This document shows positions 13,508-26,000 of a stretch of 64,000 nucleotides of DNA, piece after piece. Numbering within the stretch: the first letter of the stretch is position 1; each line of letters starts with the position of its first letter. The DNA lies in NCBI RefSeq assembly GCF_014839805.1, contig NC_051142.1:18818589-18882588 (forward strand), read 5' to 3'. Below the pieces are notes generated by a model. That model was not told the DNA's origin. It made no database searches and saw only the letters and a list, made by a program, of their open reading frames with translations. Source of the DNA: Manduca sexta. Taxonomy: Eukaryota > Arthropoda > Insecta > Lepidoptera > Sphingidae. The position numbers were made by a program, and so were the translations under genes.

Positions 13508-13961
13508 GTAAATCCTGACTATGTCTTCCAGTCAATGTCATTCTTTGGCAATTACCATCTAAGTGAGATTATTAAGTAGCGTTCATAGAAAATGCCAGGT
13601 ACAATATATACCTACGCTGGTGACTTATCAGACCGATTCTCGCCTGAAAGATACGACCACAGTTTTGGCAGCGGATTTCTGTATTTGTATATGGTGGGGG
13701 TAAAAAACGGTGTAGTCGCACCGAATTTCGCGCTTGTGGGCTAGTTGTTTGAACCAGGCAATATACAATACCTATAAGTACTTTTTTTTCTGGTTCAAAG
13801 GATATTGATAATTATTGGGCGTCGGTACAGACAAATATAACTGAATACTTCGAAATTCAATGTTGTAGCTTTTATTATGAAAAAATTTACTTGTTCGTCT
13901 CGTTTAAATTAACAAAAAAATGCAAATACTCGTAATAATTATGCTTAATTGTTTGTTACAG

Positions 13962-14042
13962 GCGCAACTTCCCGCTTAAAGTTTCCGTAATCAGAAATCA
14001 CGTCGGAAAAAGTGTCTTTTAAGGAACAAACCCTTTTCCAAA
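13962..14042 (+). other. 5' UTR part of the first coding exon of the second transporter
   Basis: A polypyrimidine-rich stretch with the acceptor ttacag ends at 13961, 81 bases before the start codon at 14043. This means the 5' UTR is split and at least one non-coding exon lies further upstream. Confidence 0.6.
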
Positions 14043-17000
14043 ATGGTATCACGTGAGAATAGTGTGCAGGGCCCGGGGCTGCAGCCCCCCGGGTCCCATA
14101 CTGATTTGGAAATGCAAGAAGTAGCCAAAAGTAAGTTATATTCTCGGTCAAGTGCGAGGGTTTATACTTGACCTATTAAATATTTTATTTTACTTTAGAA
14201 TTTACAGTAGAATTGTTTTAAAGAAACTTGTGTGTATGTACAGATTTGTACTGTAGAGTAACAATTTCACATTCTCTCCTAGATCTTAGAACTGCCAATG
14301 CACAAATTAGATCTTATTCTTCAAAGATTATAGCATTACCACGGTCTGATGTCAAAAATTAACCAATTAGAACAAACTGTGTCAAACTCTATTCTAATTG
14401 GTCCATGTTCAATCACCAGGCGTCCTACATAGCTTATAACGGATTAGAATCCTTGATATAATTCCTAACCATCATTCCAAAGATTTCCAGATCACCCCAT
14501 TGGAAGCGGCCAGCTACCTCCTTATACTCTCCTATACCATCATTATACTTGCAGATAATGGCGTCCACCACCACCACCGCCTCAAGGACCTGGACGACAT
14601 GTTCCCGTATATGGGCCACTTCGGCTGGTACCAACGGCTCCTCTTCCTCCTCATGATACCGTACGCGTTCTTCTTCGCGTTCGTCTACTTCGGTCAGATA
14701 TTCATGGCGATAGTACCTTCGGAGCACTGGTGTCACGTTCCGGAACTGGCCAACCTTACTATTGAGGAACGGTAAGTATTTTATTGTAATAGACTAAGAC
14801 GAGCATGTCGCTCGTCCTGATCGTAAGCTGTAAGGCCGTCCAGAAACAGTAGCAACACCATACAAAACTATGAATTTAAAATCACTACGTAGCACTGCTT
14901 TACACTTCACACCATGAGACATAAATTAAGATGTTAACTATCATGCCCAGTCATTTTTAATTATTTTTTTTGTAGCAGATGATTACATTTATTTCTATAG
15001 TATAATGATTAACTACGTTGTAGTATTGTCTTAGAATACCTTCAATGTACAAACTATTCTTTTGAAATTACGCTGCTTTGCTTCTTTGAGCATTAAGTAA
15101 CTAACAGTGGCGAAAGGTAATCCGAGAGAGAATCTGACACAACATATAGGTACTAATGTGCATGAATGCTGTCTGCCAATCGTACTGATGATAATTTGTT
15201 TCTACATAAATTATACAAAAAGGGATAGCTACAGTAATCGGTTAATATGGACCCTTTGCCACTGGTTATTTATACTTATATGAAATAAGGAAGGATTTAT
15301 TTTAGGTGTTATTTTTATTAAATGACTAGCTTCCGCCCGCAGCTTCGCCCGCGTGGATTTCGGGTTTCAAAAATGGAGAAGGTGCTCAATTTGTCGGGAT
15401 GTTTTTTTTAATTTATGGTGGTATGCAGGTGGTCCGATTGTCCGGTCAGGGTCTGATGATGGGATCCTGGTGAAATCGAAGGAACTTTTAACCATTAAGG
15501 TTGCACACGAAATGACGGAAGCTTAAAAAATGGAGTAACTTCTCCCGTTTTCCCAACATTTTCCATCACTGCTATGCTCCTATTAATTGTAGCGTGATGA
15601 AAAGTATACTATAACCAGCTCAGGAGTATGAAAAATAATTGTACCAAGTTAAGTTAAAATCCGTCGAGTAGTTTTTGTTTCTATAACGGTTATACAGACA
15701 GACAGACAAAAATTTTACTAATTGCATTTTTGGCATCAGTATCGATCCCTAATCACCCCCAGTTATTTTGGAAATATATTTCATGTACAGAATTGACCTC
15801 TCTACAGATTTATTATAAGTATAGATATGCAAAAGTAGCTCAAAAATTGTCCATAACGAAAACATGCATTTTAAAGTAAAACAAAAGAAATAATATCGTG
15901 AAGCCAACCAAATAATAACTAATGATATATTGAATTTTGTGACTGTTCAATTTAGTCGGGTCCGCGATATCACTTTTGTTGAGTTTCAGAACGCGACATT
16001 ACATTATTATAATCTGTGCTCCAACGCACACTGCTTTGATGTTAGGAACACACCTACATTGCTTAGACAACAGTGAACTTTATACAATAGCAATAAAGCT
16101 CAAATTGACTCTACGTATTAGTTAGAAAACGTTTGTATGGGAAATAGAAAAATGCTGTTTTGAGGATTTTCCCGGCAATTATTCGAATTTTTCTCACCTT
16201 TTAAACCTTCCCTAGACCTCCACGAATAATTCAAGACCTAGATAAGATAAATCCGTTCAGCCGTTCTCGAGTTTTAGCGAGACTAACGAACAGCAATTCA
16301 TTTTTATATATATAGATAAGTATATCTCAACAAATTTAATCTAATTCCACGGCTAGTAAGTTCATTAGAAAATCAAATCATTTTACGCATTGTATATTTT
16401 TATTAATAGGTATAATATTATAATCATATTATATTTATTTTAAATAATTACAGGAAGCATAATTTTGGATTAAATAATTTTTAATTTGTGACCTAACTCT
16501 GTAATTATCTAAAGAGCCGACAAGTACTTGTCATATAGGTAAAAATTATATTTCCTTTTTAAATTATAGATCAAAAAATATTTGCTCATTAATGTTATCT
16601 TAGGTGTTGAGGAAAAAAACACGGGTAACTGAGGTTTCCCGTAGCTATTAGCGTTACTACCAAGTATGCACCGCTCAAGGTCATTATTTTTATCATCAAA
16701 TAACTGCAAGACCATAAAAGTTAACAATAGAACAAATTTATTCATGGTGATGTAAGGTTATGTTACGCCTTTTATCTTAGAGCGTAGATAGAGACCCAAC
16801 TTCATCCAAGATTCCTAGAGCTAATTCTAATGTCTCACGATAAGATACTCTACCTCCATGTGACGAAAATGAAATATCAAACTAACTTTATAAAATTATA
16901 TTTGACAGAATTCAATAACACTTATTTTATTTTCAGACGAAGCCTTTCCATACCCTTGGCAGATGATGGAACATTCGAGAGATGCGTGGTATATGATGTG

Positions 17001-20000
17001 GATTGGAAAAAAATAATTCAAGATGGCGTCCGAGTGCCGGACACAAAATGGCCGACAAAAAAGTGTGTCGGCCAATGGGAGTTCAATTTCACCGATGTGC
17101 CTTATGAAACTATTGCTACACAGGTAATAATACTTTTTAATAGTATAAAATAAATGGGACTTATTGGCCTAGCTGGCTGTGAACTGCAAGGTTACAAATT
17201 CGATTCTCAGTTTCAACACACTATTATAAAGACCTTTACTAGTTTGTACACCCTAAACAGTAAACACACGTGTTTTACTGACATTGAAATAAACTATCTA
17301 TTATGTGGTAATGACCCATTCTGCCACTCTACGAAGAGTGAAGTAAGTAAATACGGGTCTTTTAACCTCTTCAAAAATGCGCGAACTTATATTCTATTTC
17401 AATAACCTTATGTTACAGCAAGGCTGGGTGTGCGACAGAGATAACTATCCAGCGACTGCGCAGTCTATCTTCTTCTGCGGGGCAATCGTTGGTGGTCTCA
17501 TCTTTGGCTGGGTAGCTGACAAATACGGAAGAGTACCAGCTTTAGTTGGTACGTGTTTTATCAAAAACTGTACAATACTTCACATTACAATATCACAATA
17601 TTGCAGGAAGAATGCTTATTCCTCGTTTTAACAATTACTAGTATTAGTTAAACGGACAGTCGCTTTAACTAAGTTGCTACACTTATTAATAATTATTGAT
17701 TAATGGCACACTATCTTTTAAACGAATATGTAGCCTACTGAAATTCTTCTCAGAATATATAGTGTTAATATGCCGGATAATATTAAAGCTTAATCTTAAA
17801 ACAGTTTAATTTTTTTTTTAAATAGGAGTCTTTGGGTATGCAAATCTGACTCACACTTTGTTTTTATAATCTTTAACAAGTTCTTCTAGCTAACATTGTT
17901 TTTATTTCCCAGGAACTAACCTAGCAGGGTTCGCTGGTGGCGTAGGCACGGTGTTCAGCAACTCGTTCTGGTCGTTCTGTCTGTGCCGGTTCGTCGTTGG
18001 TCTGGCGTATGACAACTGCTTCCTCATCATGTATATTGTTGGTAAGATTAAAGACCGATGCTTATCTCTTAAATTCACAAAATATTATCTCAAGTATTGT
18101 TTGGAAAGGCCCCTGAAGAACAGTCAATTTTAAAGTAATAAGATTGCTATTTCTTTCCCGAAATTACTTCATGCGGTAGAAACCACGAGAGGAAAACTTA
18201 GAGTAGCTACAGTTGCGGAGGTATGTCGCTATTCTAAGCGTGTTCTACCAACTGTATCATGGCGAAAGCTCTGAGAAATTAAATAAAAAAGGAGGTTTAT
18301 TTAATCTCTGCCTAATTTCACGTTAGTAATGCGAATGTTTGTGAAAATGTTTGCATATTCGAAGTAAACGCCGAAACCTTTGGAAGATTTTAGTTGAAAT
18401 TAGGCACACTAATGGCAACATATTTTCTCAGTGGTGGAGTACGTGGGTCTGAAATGGCGCACGTTCGTGGCAAACATGTCGATCGCGGTGTATTTCACGT
18501 TCGCGGCGTGCCTGCTGCCGTGGATCGCGCTGGCCGTGGCCGATTGGAAGGTCTACACCATGATCATCAGCGCGCCGCTCATCCTGGCCATTTTCACCCC
18601 GTGTATCGTGCCGGAGAGCGCTAGGTTTGTTAGAATTTATTCTTGTACTTGGTCGGTTGTATCGACCACTTTAAGGCAAAATATTAAACATGATTGTATA
18701 CTCTAAATAATAAACATGGATATGGATGCCACCCAAATCATTCTCTTACAGGAAATCAGTGTGAGGGTGCTAGTGGGCAAGCTGATCGATAACGCATCCT
18801 TTTATTTGTTGACAGTTAAAAGTCAGTACAATTATCTATTCAAAAAAAATTACATGCAATTGGCAACAGGACGCCTTGAGCATGCTTTCAAATACCTAAT
18901 AAGACCTTCTAACTATATTTCTTATTTTCAGATGGTTGATTTCACAAGGCAGAACAGAGGAAGCTATCAAAATCATGTTGAGATGCGCTAAGGTTAACGG
19001 AAACAAGATACCTGAAGAAATATTACAGGAGTTCCGGGTAAGTTATATTTTTCATTTATCTACTTATAACCGTTAAGTATCGGGTTTGATACCAGACCAG
19101 GGTAACCAAATGTGTTGTCTTTCTAAAAACATCAAGCCTTTATCCTCAAACTGGTAGGCAGAGATATCAGATGGGCATTTACTTTTCGCGATGTATTCTG
19201 TCCCATGATGTAATATCCGGCGAACCCATCGCCATATTCACCACTGCTAGTAACAAAATGTGAAAATACATAACAAAAGCTAATATTTGTAAATTAATGT
19301 CTGATGTCACTTGTAACAGATGATAAATATATATGTTTTCACAATAAATATCTCTTCCCAGGAGACAGCAATAGAAATGGCGAAAGCAGAGCAAGAGAAC
19401 AAAAACTATAGCGTGTTAGATCTGTTCAAAACCCCTCGTTTGCGGCGGCACAGCATCCTCATGGTGGTGATCTGGATGTCGATCGCGATGGTGTTCGACG
19501 GGCACGTCAGGAATGTCGCCTCGCTGGGCCTGGACATGTTCGTAACTTTCACAGTCGCGACGGCCACAGAGTTCCCTGCTGACTTGCTGCTTACCTTGAC
19601 TTTGGATATGTAAGTTTGTAATATATTTATAGGTCATGTAGTTCTCTCATATGTGATAGTCCGCCTGGGTAGGTACCAAGGCAATGTCCATTTCTGCCGC
19701 CAAGCAGCAGTATGAAGTTTCTGTTGTGTTCCGGTTTGAAGGACATTGTAGCCAGTGTAACTACTGGACTTAACATCTCATGTCTTAGGATGGCGAGCGC
19801 AGTGGAACACCAAACCATACTTTGTAATTCAAGTTGTTGGATGGTGTTTCTACTGTTTATGGACGGTCGTATCGCTTACCATCAGGTGAAAGGCAAGCTC
19901 TTGTCATTTAAAGAAATAAAAAAAATCTTCCGTAATTACAGGGTATTTATTGGTCTGTCTCTAGTAGTACGATTTTAAAAGGATTTTAATATAGTAACCG

Positions 20001-22652
20001 CAATAGAAGGCTGATCTTTTCACAGTTTCAACTATCGCGGCAAATATCGTAGTTCAATAATAATGTCAAAAATTGCGGAATCCTCGTGAGCCATACAGAA
20101 GTAAACCATAGAATTCGTATTACACATGTCTGTGGCGTTACTCTACTGCTTTGAGCACAGTTTTAGGCATTTTTTTTATGTCTATGTAGATATAATATGT
20201 TTGTCCTTGTTTGCAGCCTCGGCCGAAGATGGTTGGCGTTTGGATCAATGGTCTTGAGTGGATTATTCAGTCTACTGGCCACCACTGTGGCGATAGGTAA
20301 TTATTCTACTTATTATTAATATGGATGTTTGTCTAGATACTTATTGGAATATTCGTAAGGACATCACGCTGTTTTGTATGTATTTTGCTTGTGGTAAGAT
20401 ATATTTTACATCCGCCCGGATAGCGACAACCGTACACAAGGTGTTTAAACCCGCCATAGTGACCCACGTAAGGGTGTCGCATTCCGGTATCAGCCTTTGT
20501 ATATTTAGTCCCAACAGGCCGGCATAATTGCTGACTACAGAGAGGCAACATCTCTCGTCAATGTACAGTCTATTGGACCCCTCTCAACTTACCATGATGT
20601 GCTGTGGGGCATATTAATGTGCACGTGTAAAAAATATCGTCACGTACAAATTAGCTGTATACGTTTAGATTTTATTATTTATTTAGCACAGGACTAAACA
20701 GAGTCCTAGATTAACATAGGGCTTAAATATTTTAACAAAAATGGCATCCTGCACAGCCGTCCCGGATTTGTAAACAGGCTGCGGCATATGGGCGGCAGCC
20801 TCTTAGGGGCGGCAGATTTCAGAGAATGCTCGATTTAATTAATCATTCGTTCATTTAACTTTAGTACCTTCCATAATACAAACAAAAGGAAAATTATGAA
20901 GTATTTTAGAAACCTACATACATACTTAAACATACCTACATGGGGCGGTGGAAAAAAAGTGGCCTACACTCATAAAAAATATAAATTAGGCCCTGCTGCA
21001 CAGTCGGACTTTGATTATAATAATTCGTTCTCCAACATCCGTAAAAACCTAGGGCTTCTCCACATTAGAGCGGGATAAAAAATTGGATGATAATTGTAAA
21101 ATTATTTTTCAGGAATCCCATCAGCCTCTCTAGCCATCGTCGGCCGGTTCGCGGTGAACATATCGTTCAACATCGGCATGCAGTACGCGGCTGAGCTGTT
21201 CCCCACCGTGGTCAGGGCTCAGGGTCTGGCGCTGGTGCATATCAGCGGATACGTGGCCACCATCCTGGTACCCTATATAGTGTATATGGTAAGTGTGGTA
21301 TATTTTTATGATTTTTTAATACAAATTCTGTCTAAAGTAATAAAGATTTAGGTGGCGCGGCGCGTTAACACTAGCTTTTACAAGACAAGAAACAAAAATA
21401 ATGTCAGGACGTCAGTATTTTGTTTTCATAACATAATTACTATGCACAATTGATCTAACTAAAAGAAGTGTGAGATTTTCATTTCGAAAAATACCTGAGT
21501 TGCCTGAATTTGAAATATTTTATAATTTATATCATATTATAGTTTATTTCTTGCTTTTTAACAGGCTGTAATAGCACGAGAAATACCACTGCTGATTCTG
21601 GGCGTGCTGGGCATCTTCGGTGGGGTGTTGTGCCTGTTCCTACCAGAGTCCATGGGGAAGGAGATGCCGCAAACCATCCAAGATGGCGAGCAGTATGGGA
21701 TAGAGCAGAAATTCTGGGACTTTCCTTGCTGCATGTAATTGTTTTTTTTATTTTCTAGTTATATTTATGGGATAAGTCAAGCTTATTAAAACCCTCCTTT
21801 AAGCAAATGGCCATGAGCTCCGTTCCATACATTTTCGGTGCACAAGTTACGGCGGGAATATGTAAAGATTGACGTATCATTTATTAAATAAAGTCAATTT
21901 TAGGTCTTTCTCAAATTTTAAACTACCAAAATATTCCTTAATAAATTGTCTGTTTAATAGTGTTGGTTGCAAATTAAAATGATGAGTAATTTAGGAGGAG
22001 ATGCACGGAATCAACATTTCAAATGGCCTTTTATTGTGAAATGAATAATATAATATCCAAATTATAAAAAAAATTAAACAATCAAAGTTAAGTTAATAAT
22101 ATGTTGTAGAAATATGCAGGCTTATACAATTTATAAAAAATTGCAAAATTATGCTTTGTTAAATCATAAATTTACTCGATCAGCTGTACATCAAAACCCG
22201 CCATCTTGCCTCTTAATAAGCTACTTTGACAGCTATTTAAGCAATTCTTAACCACACTTAACGCTAAAACAAGTTCCGAAGGAAGACTGCTAATGATTAT
22301 TTTTTCTATATGTTATTTATAAATTAGTAATTTATAAATTAGTTAGCGCGCCGTTTTGGCAAGACAAGCATCTTAAAGAGTGCTGTCGTCTGATTAGTTA
22401 GTTTTATGAGACAAAGGCATTATTCCTGTCGCGTGAGCGTTAGTAATTCAGACCTGCCAAATTGGGAATAATTTGCTAAAAATGCTTCTAATTGTGTCTC
22501 AAAAGCAAGTATAGTTTATTATAAAGTAGAATAGGCGCTGAAAATAAAAATGTGTAATTAATGTAAAACATTATTTTTAATGTATATTTTTTCTTTTCAG
22601 GAAAAAGGAGTCACAGACAAATATAACTGAGAAAGTAGAACAACGTTTTTAA
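14043..22652 (+). CDS. SLC22-type organic cation/carcinine-like transporter, complete
   Basis: Twelve coding exons: 14043-14130, 14555-14771, 16937-17123, 17419-17548, 17913-18041, 18432-18624, 18932-19037, 19362-19609, 20217-20296, 21113-21288, 21565-21734 and 22601-22652 (stop TAA 22650-22652). They join to 591 aa. Family hallmarks: a first helix after a cytosolic N-terminus (HHHH at residues 34-37), and a large extracellular loop with Cys residues and N-glycosylation sequons (NLT, NFT). The facilitator signature GWVADKYGRVP is at residues 194-204, followed by PESARWL, then GRFAVNISFNIGMQYAAEL and PTVVRAQG. SLC22 carriers move organic cations or zwitterions across the plasma membrane; insect relatives include carcinine transporters, but the substrate here is inference. 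It is the tandem paralogue of the gene ending at 2000. Reading through the donor at 21735 would end one codon later (ATG TAA), an alternative short tail. Confidence 0.93.
15323..15830 (+). mobile_element. Short retroelement of the cttcgcccgc/tatagat family
   Basis: Begins with cttccgcccgcagcttcgcc and ends with a pyrimidine-poor tail ttattataagtatagat. It contains the usual 'gtcgagtagtttttg' and 'cagacagacagacaaaaat' phrases before the tail. It lies in intron 2 of the transporter. The type resembles RTE-derived short elements common in Lepidoptera (inference). Confidence 0.65.
16180..16318 (+). mobile_element. 3' end of a second cttcgcccgc/tatagat-family element
   Basis: Ends with ccgttcagccgttctcgag, then attcatttttatatatatag. 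This is nearly the same end as the copy at 55728-56015. The 5' part is not recognisable, consistent with 5' truncation during retrotransposition. Confidence 0.6.
17155..17230 (+). mobile_element. Truncated tRNA-SINE-like head
   Basis: ttggcctagctggctgtgaa resembles an A-box region, and aaggttacaaattcgattc a B box. It starts about 30 bp after the donor of exon 16937-17123. Too short and diverged to classify. Confidence 0.35.
19157..19250 (-). mobile_element. SINE family A fragment
   Basis: Read on the - strand it contains atggcgatgggttcgccgga, ttacatcatgggac and gcgaaaagt. These are the distal part of the SINE-A body, without the tRNA-like head. Confidence 0.6.
19660..19930 (+). repeat. LINE-like 3' UTR repeat, copy 1 (inverted partner at 53765-53925)
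   Basis: Contains tttctgccgccaagcagcag, then ggcgagcgcagtggaacacc, tactttgtaattcaag and cggtcgtatcgcttaccatc, and ends in an A-rich aaagaaataaaaaaaat tail. The second half recurs in reverse in a GlyS intron. The A-rich end suggests the 3' part of a non-LTR element; the family is not named. Confidence 0.75.
20396..20625 (+). repeat. Dispersed repeat, palindrome-bearing family (copy 2)
   Basis: Same blocks as 2583-2815 (gtacacaaggtgtttaaacc, cgccatagtgacccacgtaa, ccaacaggccggcataattg), with the central stem eroded. It lies in the intron after transporter exon 20217-20296. Confidence 0.8.
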
Positions 22653-23085
22653 ACGTAAATATGTGATAATCATGATTGTGACTTTTTCATGAATAAAACA
22701 TCGAAAATGATTATTTTTCCTTATTATATTGTTAAGTATAACATTATTACGACGGTTATTTCTAACCTACAGGTTTCTTATAAATCACTGAGCAATATGA
22801 TAGATAATCGGTACGAAAAACAATGAACAACAATGTTCTGGTATTTATTGCGTTTAGTACCGACCGGTTAGTTGGCGACATCTTTGTTTATTTTATTAAC
22901 ATTTTCTAACATATAGATACATAAAATGAATCGTAGTTTTTTTAAACAAAACTGATTCTGATTCTAACAATATTGCTTTACAAACTTTACATAGAACACT
23001 AATTTTATAAACAAAATTATCTTATTACATTACCTCAATAAGAAATTGTTGTTCTATTTACAATTACGAATACCTTATTTCATTG
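22653..23085. other. Convergent 3' ends
   Basis: 433 bp separate the stop codons of the + strand transporter and the - strand secreted-protein gene. It holds the two polyadenylation signals (22692-22697 on +, 22887-22892 on -). I see nothing else. Confidence 0.6.
22692..22697 (+). terminator. Polyadenylation signal of the second transporter
   Basis: AATAAA, 40 bases after the stop codon at 22650-22652. This fits a very short 3' UTR. A - strand AATAAA at 22887-22892 would serve the converging gene at 23086-28578. Confidence 0.6.
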
Positions 23086-26000
23086 TTAGCCTAAATTCAT
23101 CCTTTTTAATATATTTGCGTTCAACCTGAAAATAAAATTATGGAATTACTTTACTGTTTAATATGTAAAAAAAATATAATAAAAGTCGCGATTCACGTCT
23201 CTCTGTACCTCCGCTAACTTCTTAACCACGCAACGGCTTTTGGAAAGGTTTTGACTATTATAAGTGATTTTTTCGGAAGGTTTAAAGATATAAAGTATTT
23301 CTTTAGTCGGAGAAATTGCATTTATCATGATAGGAGTCGACAAAAGTATTTTTGGTTTCCATAACATATTTTACTTATCTAAATCTCGCATACGAGAAGC
23401 CTACTAAGTAAATTATAAATAAATATTAGAGCTACAAACCTTTGAACGAATGCCCGTCTCCTGGCGTCAAGGTCGAAGGCGACAGGATCCACGTCCACCT
23501 TGGAATTGCTGTCCAATCCTGGCATAATATCAGATATGCTCCCCGTGTCTGGACCCACTGTGAAAACACAAAAATTGAAGTAAACAGACGCCGATGTAAG
23601 TAATTTACATATTTTATATTGTTATTTAATACATAGAAAGATAATAGCTAATGCTTTATTAGGGGCAGCTACATATAGCCAGCAATCAGGATAGGTTGTA
23701 TTTTGGTCCCAGCATGGACATATCCAACCTGGATCAACGAAACTTTGATACGAGTTTTGAAAAGGAATACATACCAAAATCACTAGCGTGTAGACTTCCA
23801 TCATAATAAACGTTGCCTTCTGTGTCAGGCTTGAGGTCTTAAACAATCAACAATAAAAGAGAAATTAAAATTATAACCTTATATTTACATATTCCGTTAA
23901 CATTTTTGTGTGTCGAAACTACTAAGCGATTAAGTATCAGCATCGAAAATAATTATTATAATAATATAGTAAATAATTAGTCGTCCGGTCTGATAGGCCG
24001 TTATTATCGCCAAAGCCTGCAACTTCTTTTTAACCGACTTCGTAAAAAGAGGAGGGTCTCAATTCGACTGTAATTTATTTTATTTATATTTCCAAAAAAG
24101 ATTATAATATCTGAAAACACAGTCATTAAACTCACCGTATTCCTTCAGGTTCGTTTCCAGTTCATCGTTATCTGCAAGTTAATTTTTTATAATTATGACT
24201 GAGAGGAAATTCTATGATTTTATTTAAGATTGTTGTTTTTACGCTAGTGGCCACTAAGCACTTTTCGAAGTAATTATTGTTACCGTGACTTTGCAGATGA
24301 GAAAGCTGCTCGTCCTAATTTGTATTATAGAATTATAGATGGCTTCAAATTAGCGACGGAACGAAAGAAAACAATTTTTTTTCTTATTAAAAAGGGGTAG
24401 GTATGAATTATGACCATTTCTTAGATCTAGGGGCAACACCTATCTGCAGACAGCAAGATCCTAGTCTTTGTCTTATAAAACCAGGCCACGATATACTTGG
24501 GAATTGATTTCCAGAGGTGGTTGACGTCAAGTAGGCGATAGTCATAAAAGCCAAGTCAAATCGTTCCTACAAGATGCTTGTAAAGTTTCATGCCCCGACC
24601 CGAAATTTTAATCTTATAAGGGCAGGAGAATGTGTTAAAAATTATGACACTAAACTTACCCGGAAAGAACATGGCGTTTTGGATATCTTTGGTTACGTGT
24701 GTTTTTGGAGGGACTTGCGATGTCTGGTCCATCTTTAAAGTTGTTGGTACTGTTATAGAAAAATAATAATATTAGTTTTCGCTATACTATAAGCCATATA
24801 TGTCTTGGGTATGTTGAACTACTAGGGATTGAGCTCAAATTTTAGATCCCCTTTGCATTTTTGAACATTGCGGTACTTTTAGTGAGTCTTCATTTATTTA
24901 ATAAAGTAAATTATATTATATAACTAGATTTTGCTCGCGGCTTCGCCCGCATGCAGGAGTTTTCCGGGATAAAAGACCCACTATATATTTTCCCGGGATA
25001 GTAGCCTATAACCTTTCCAGGGTCTAATACTATCTCCATACCAAATTTTGCTTTCTTATACCACGTCTTACGTCACGTCCCGTTCCCGTGGGAACGGCAT
25101 AAAAAGTATCCTATGTCCGTCTCCTGGTTCTAATCTACCTCTCCACCAATTTTCAGCCAAATCAATTCATTCGTTCTTGAGTCATAAATAGTGTAACTAA
25201 CACCACTTTCTTTTATATATATATAGATTAAAATTCACATAAATATACCTGTTGTTTCTGTCACAATATTTAACTGTATTTTCGCTTCCTCTGTTTTGTT
25301 CATGTTTACTTCTTTTTCTTTATTTACTATAATATTTGGAGGAATTTCAAACATTTTTGTATCTGAAAAAATGGAATTACATCAATTATTTTGTTAATCA
25401 CAAAATATTAAACCTGTATGGTTTGCGAAGATAAGCGGAATTCGTGTCCAGCAGTGAGCTAATTATATAACCCGTGAAGTGCCGTCATCATCATCATCAT
25501 CAGCCGCAGGACTTCCACTGCTAAACATGGGCCTCCCCTAAAGGTTCCAGATCGACCTATTGAAAGCGGCCTGCATCCAGCGATGTCATGCGACTTGTAA
25601 GTCTCAAAGTTGTAATATTTATTAGTTCAAGATAGTGTTGTTGGCAATCGGGACACTTTTTTTATCAGGGGAACGAAATGCTAGACTCGTTATTCAATCG
25701 CATAAAACAGAATTTAACACTAACCCATATACCGAAGTCTACGTAAGGCCTTTTCAACACACCATCCTAGGATTTGCTGGTTACCATTTTGCCCGATTTG
25801 GTTGCAAAAACTCATAGCCATTGTCAAAAATGGATCTATCTTTATTTTATCTTCATTAATGGTGTTTTGAGTATTCTTTTTAATTTCTTGTTTCTTAACT
25901 GTATCTTTTACTCCTGACTTAATATGATTTTTCCTTTTTGTATTTCTCATTCTACGACTAATCCATCTTTTATTTCTTTTAAGAGGTGAAATAGACGTTA

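Larger units (their letters stand above)
2001..13961. other. Long stretch without recognised coding exons
   Basis: About 12 kb between the two transporter genes. I see no exon chain with protein-like content on either strand. It holds repeat copies listed separately (2583-2815, 3640-3826, 4194-4440, 4938-5090, 6294-6611, 8873-8990, 12880-13075, 13260-13507). An acceptor at 13960-13961 shows that the second transporter has an upstream non-coding exon, so part of this stretch is probably its first intron and promoter. The promoter was not located. Confidence 0.6.

Noticed and set aside
25720..25724. TAG at 25720-25722 as the end of the - strand secreted-protein gene
   Set aside because: A good donor (G|gttagt) just before it continues into six further exons whose phases all fit and which end in a normal stop.
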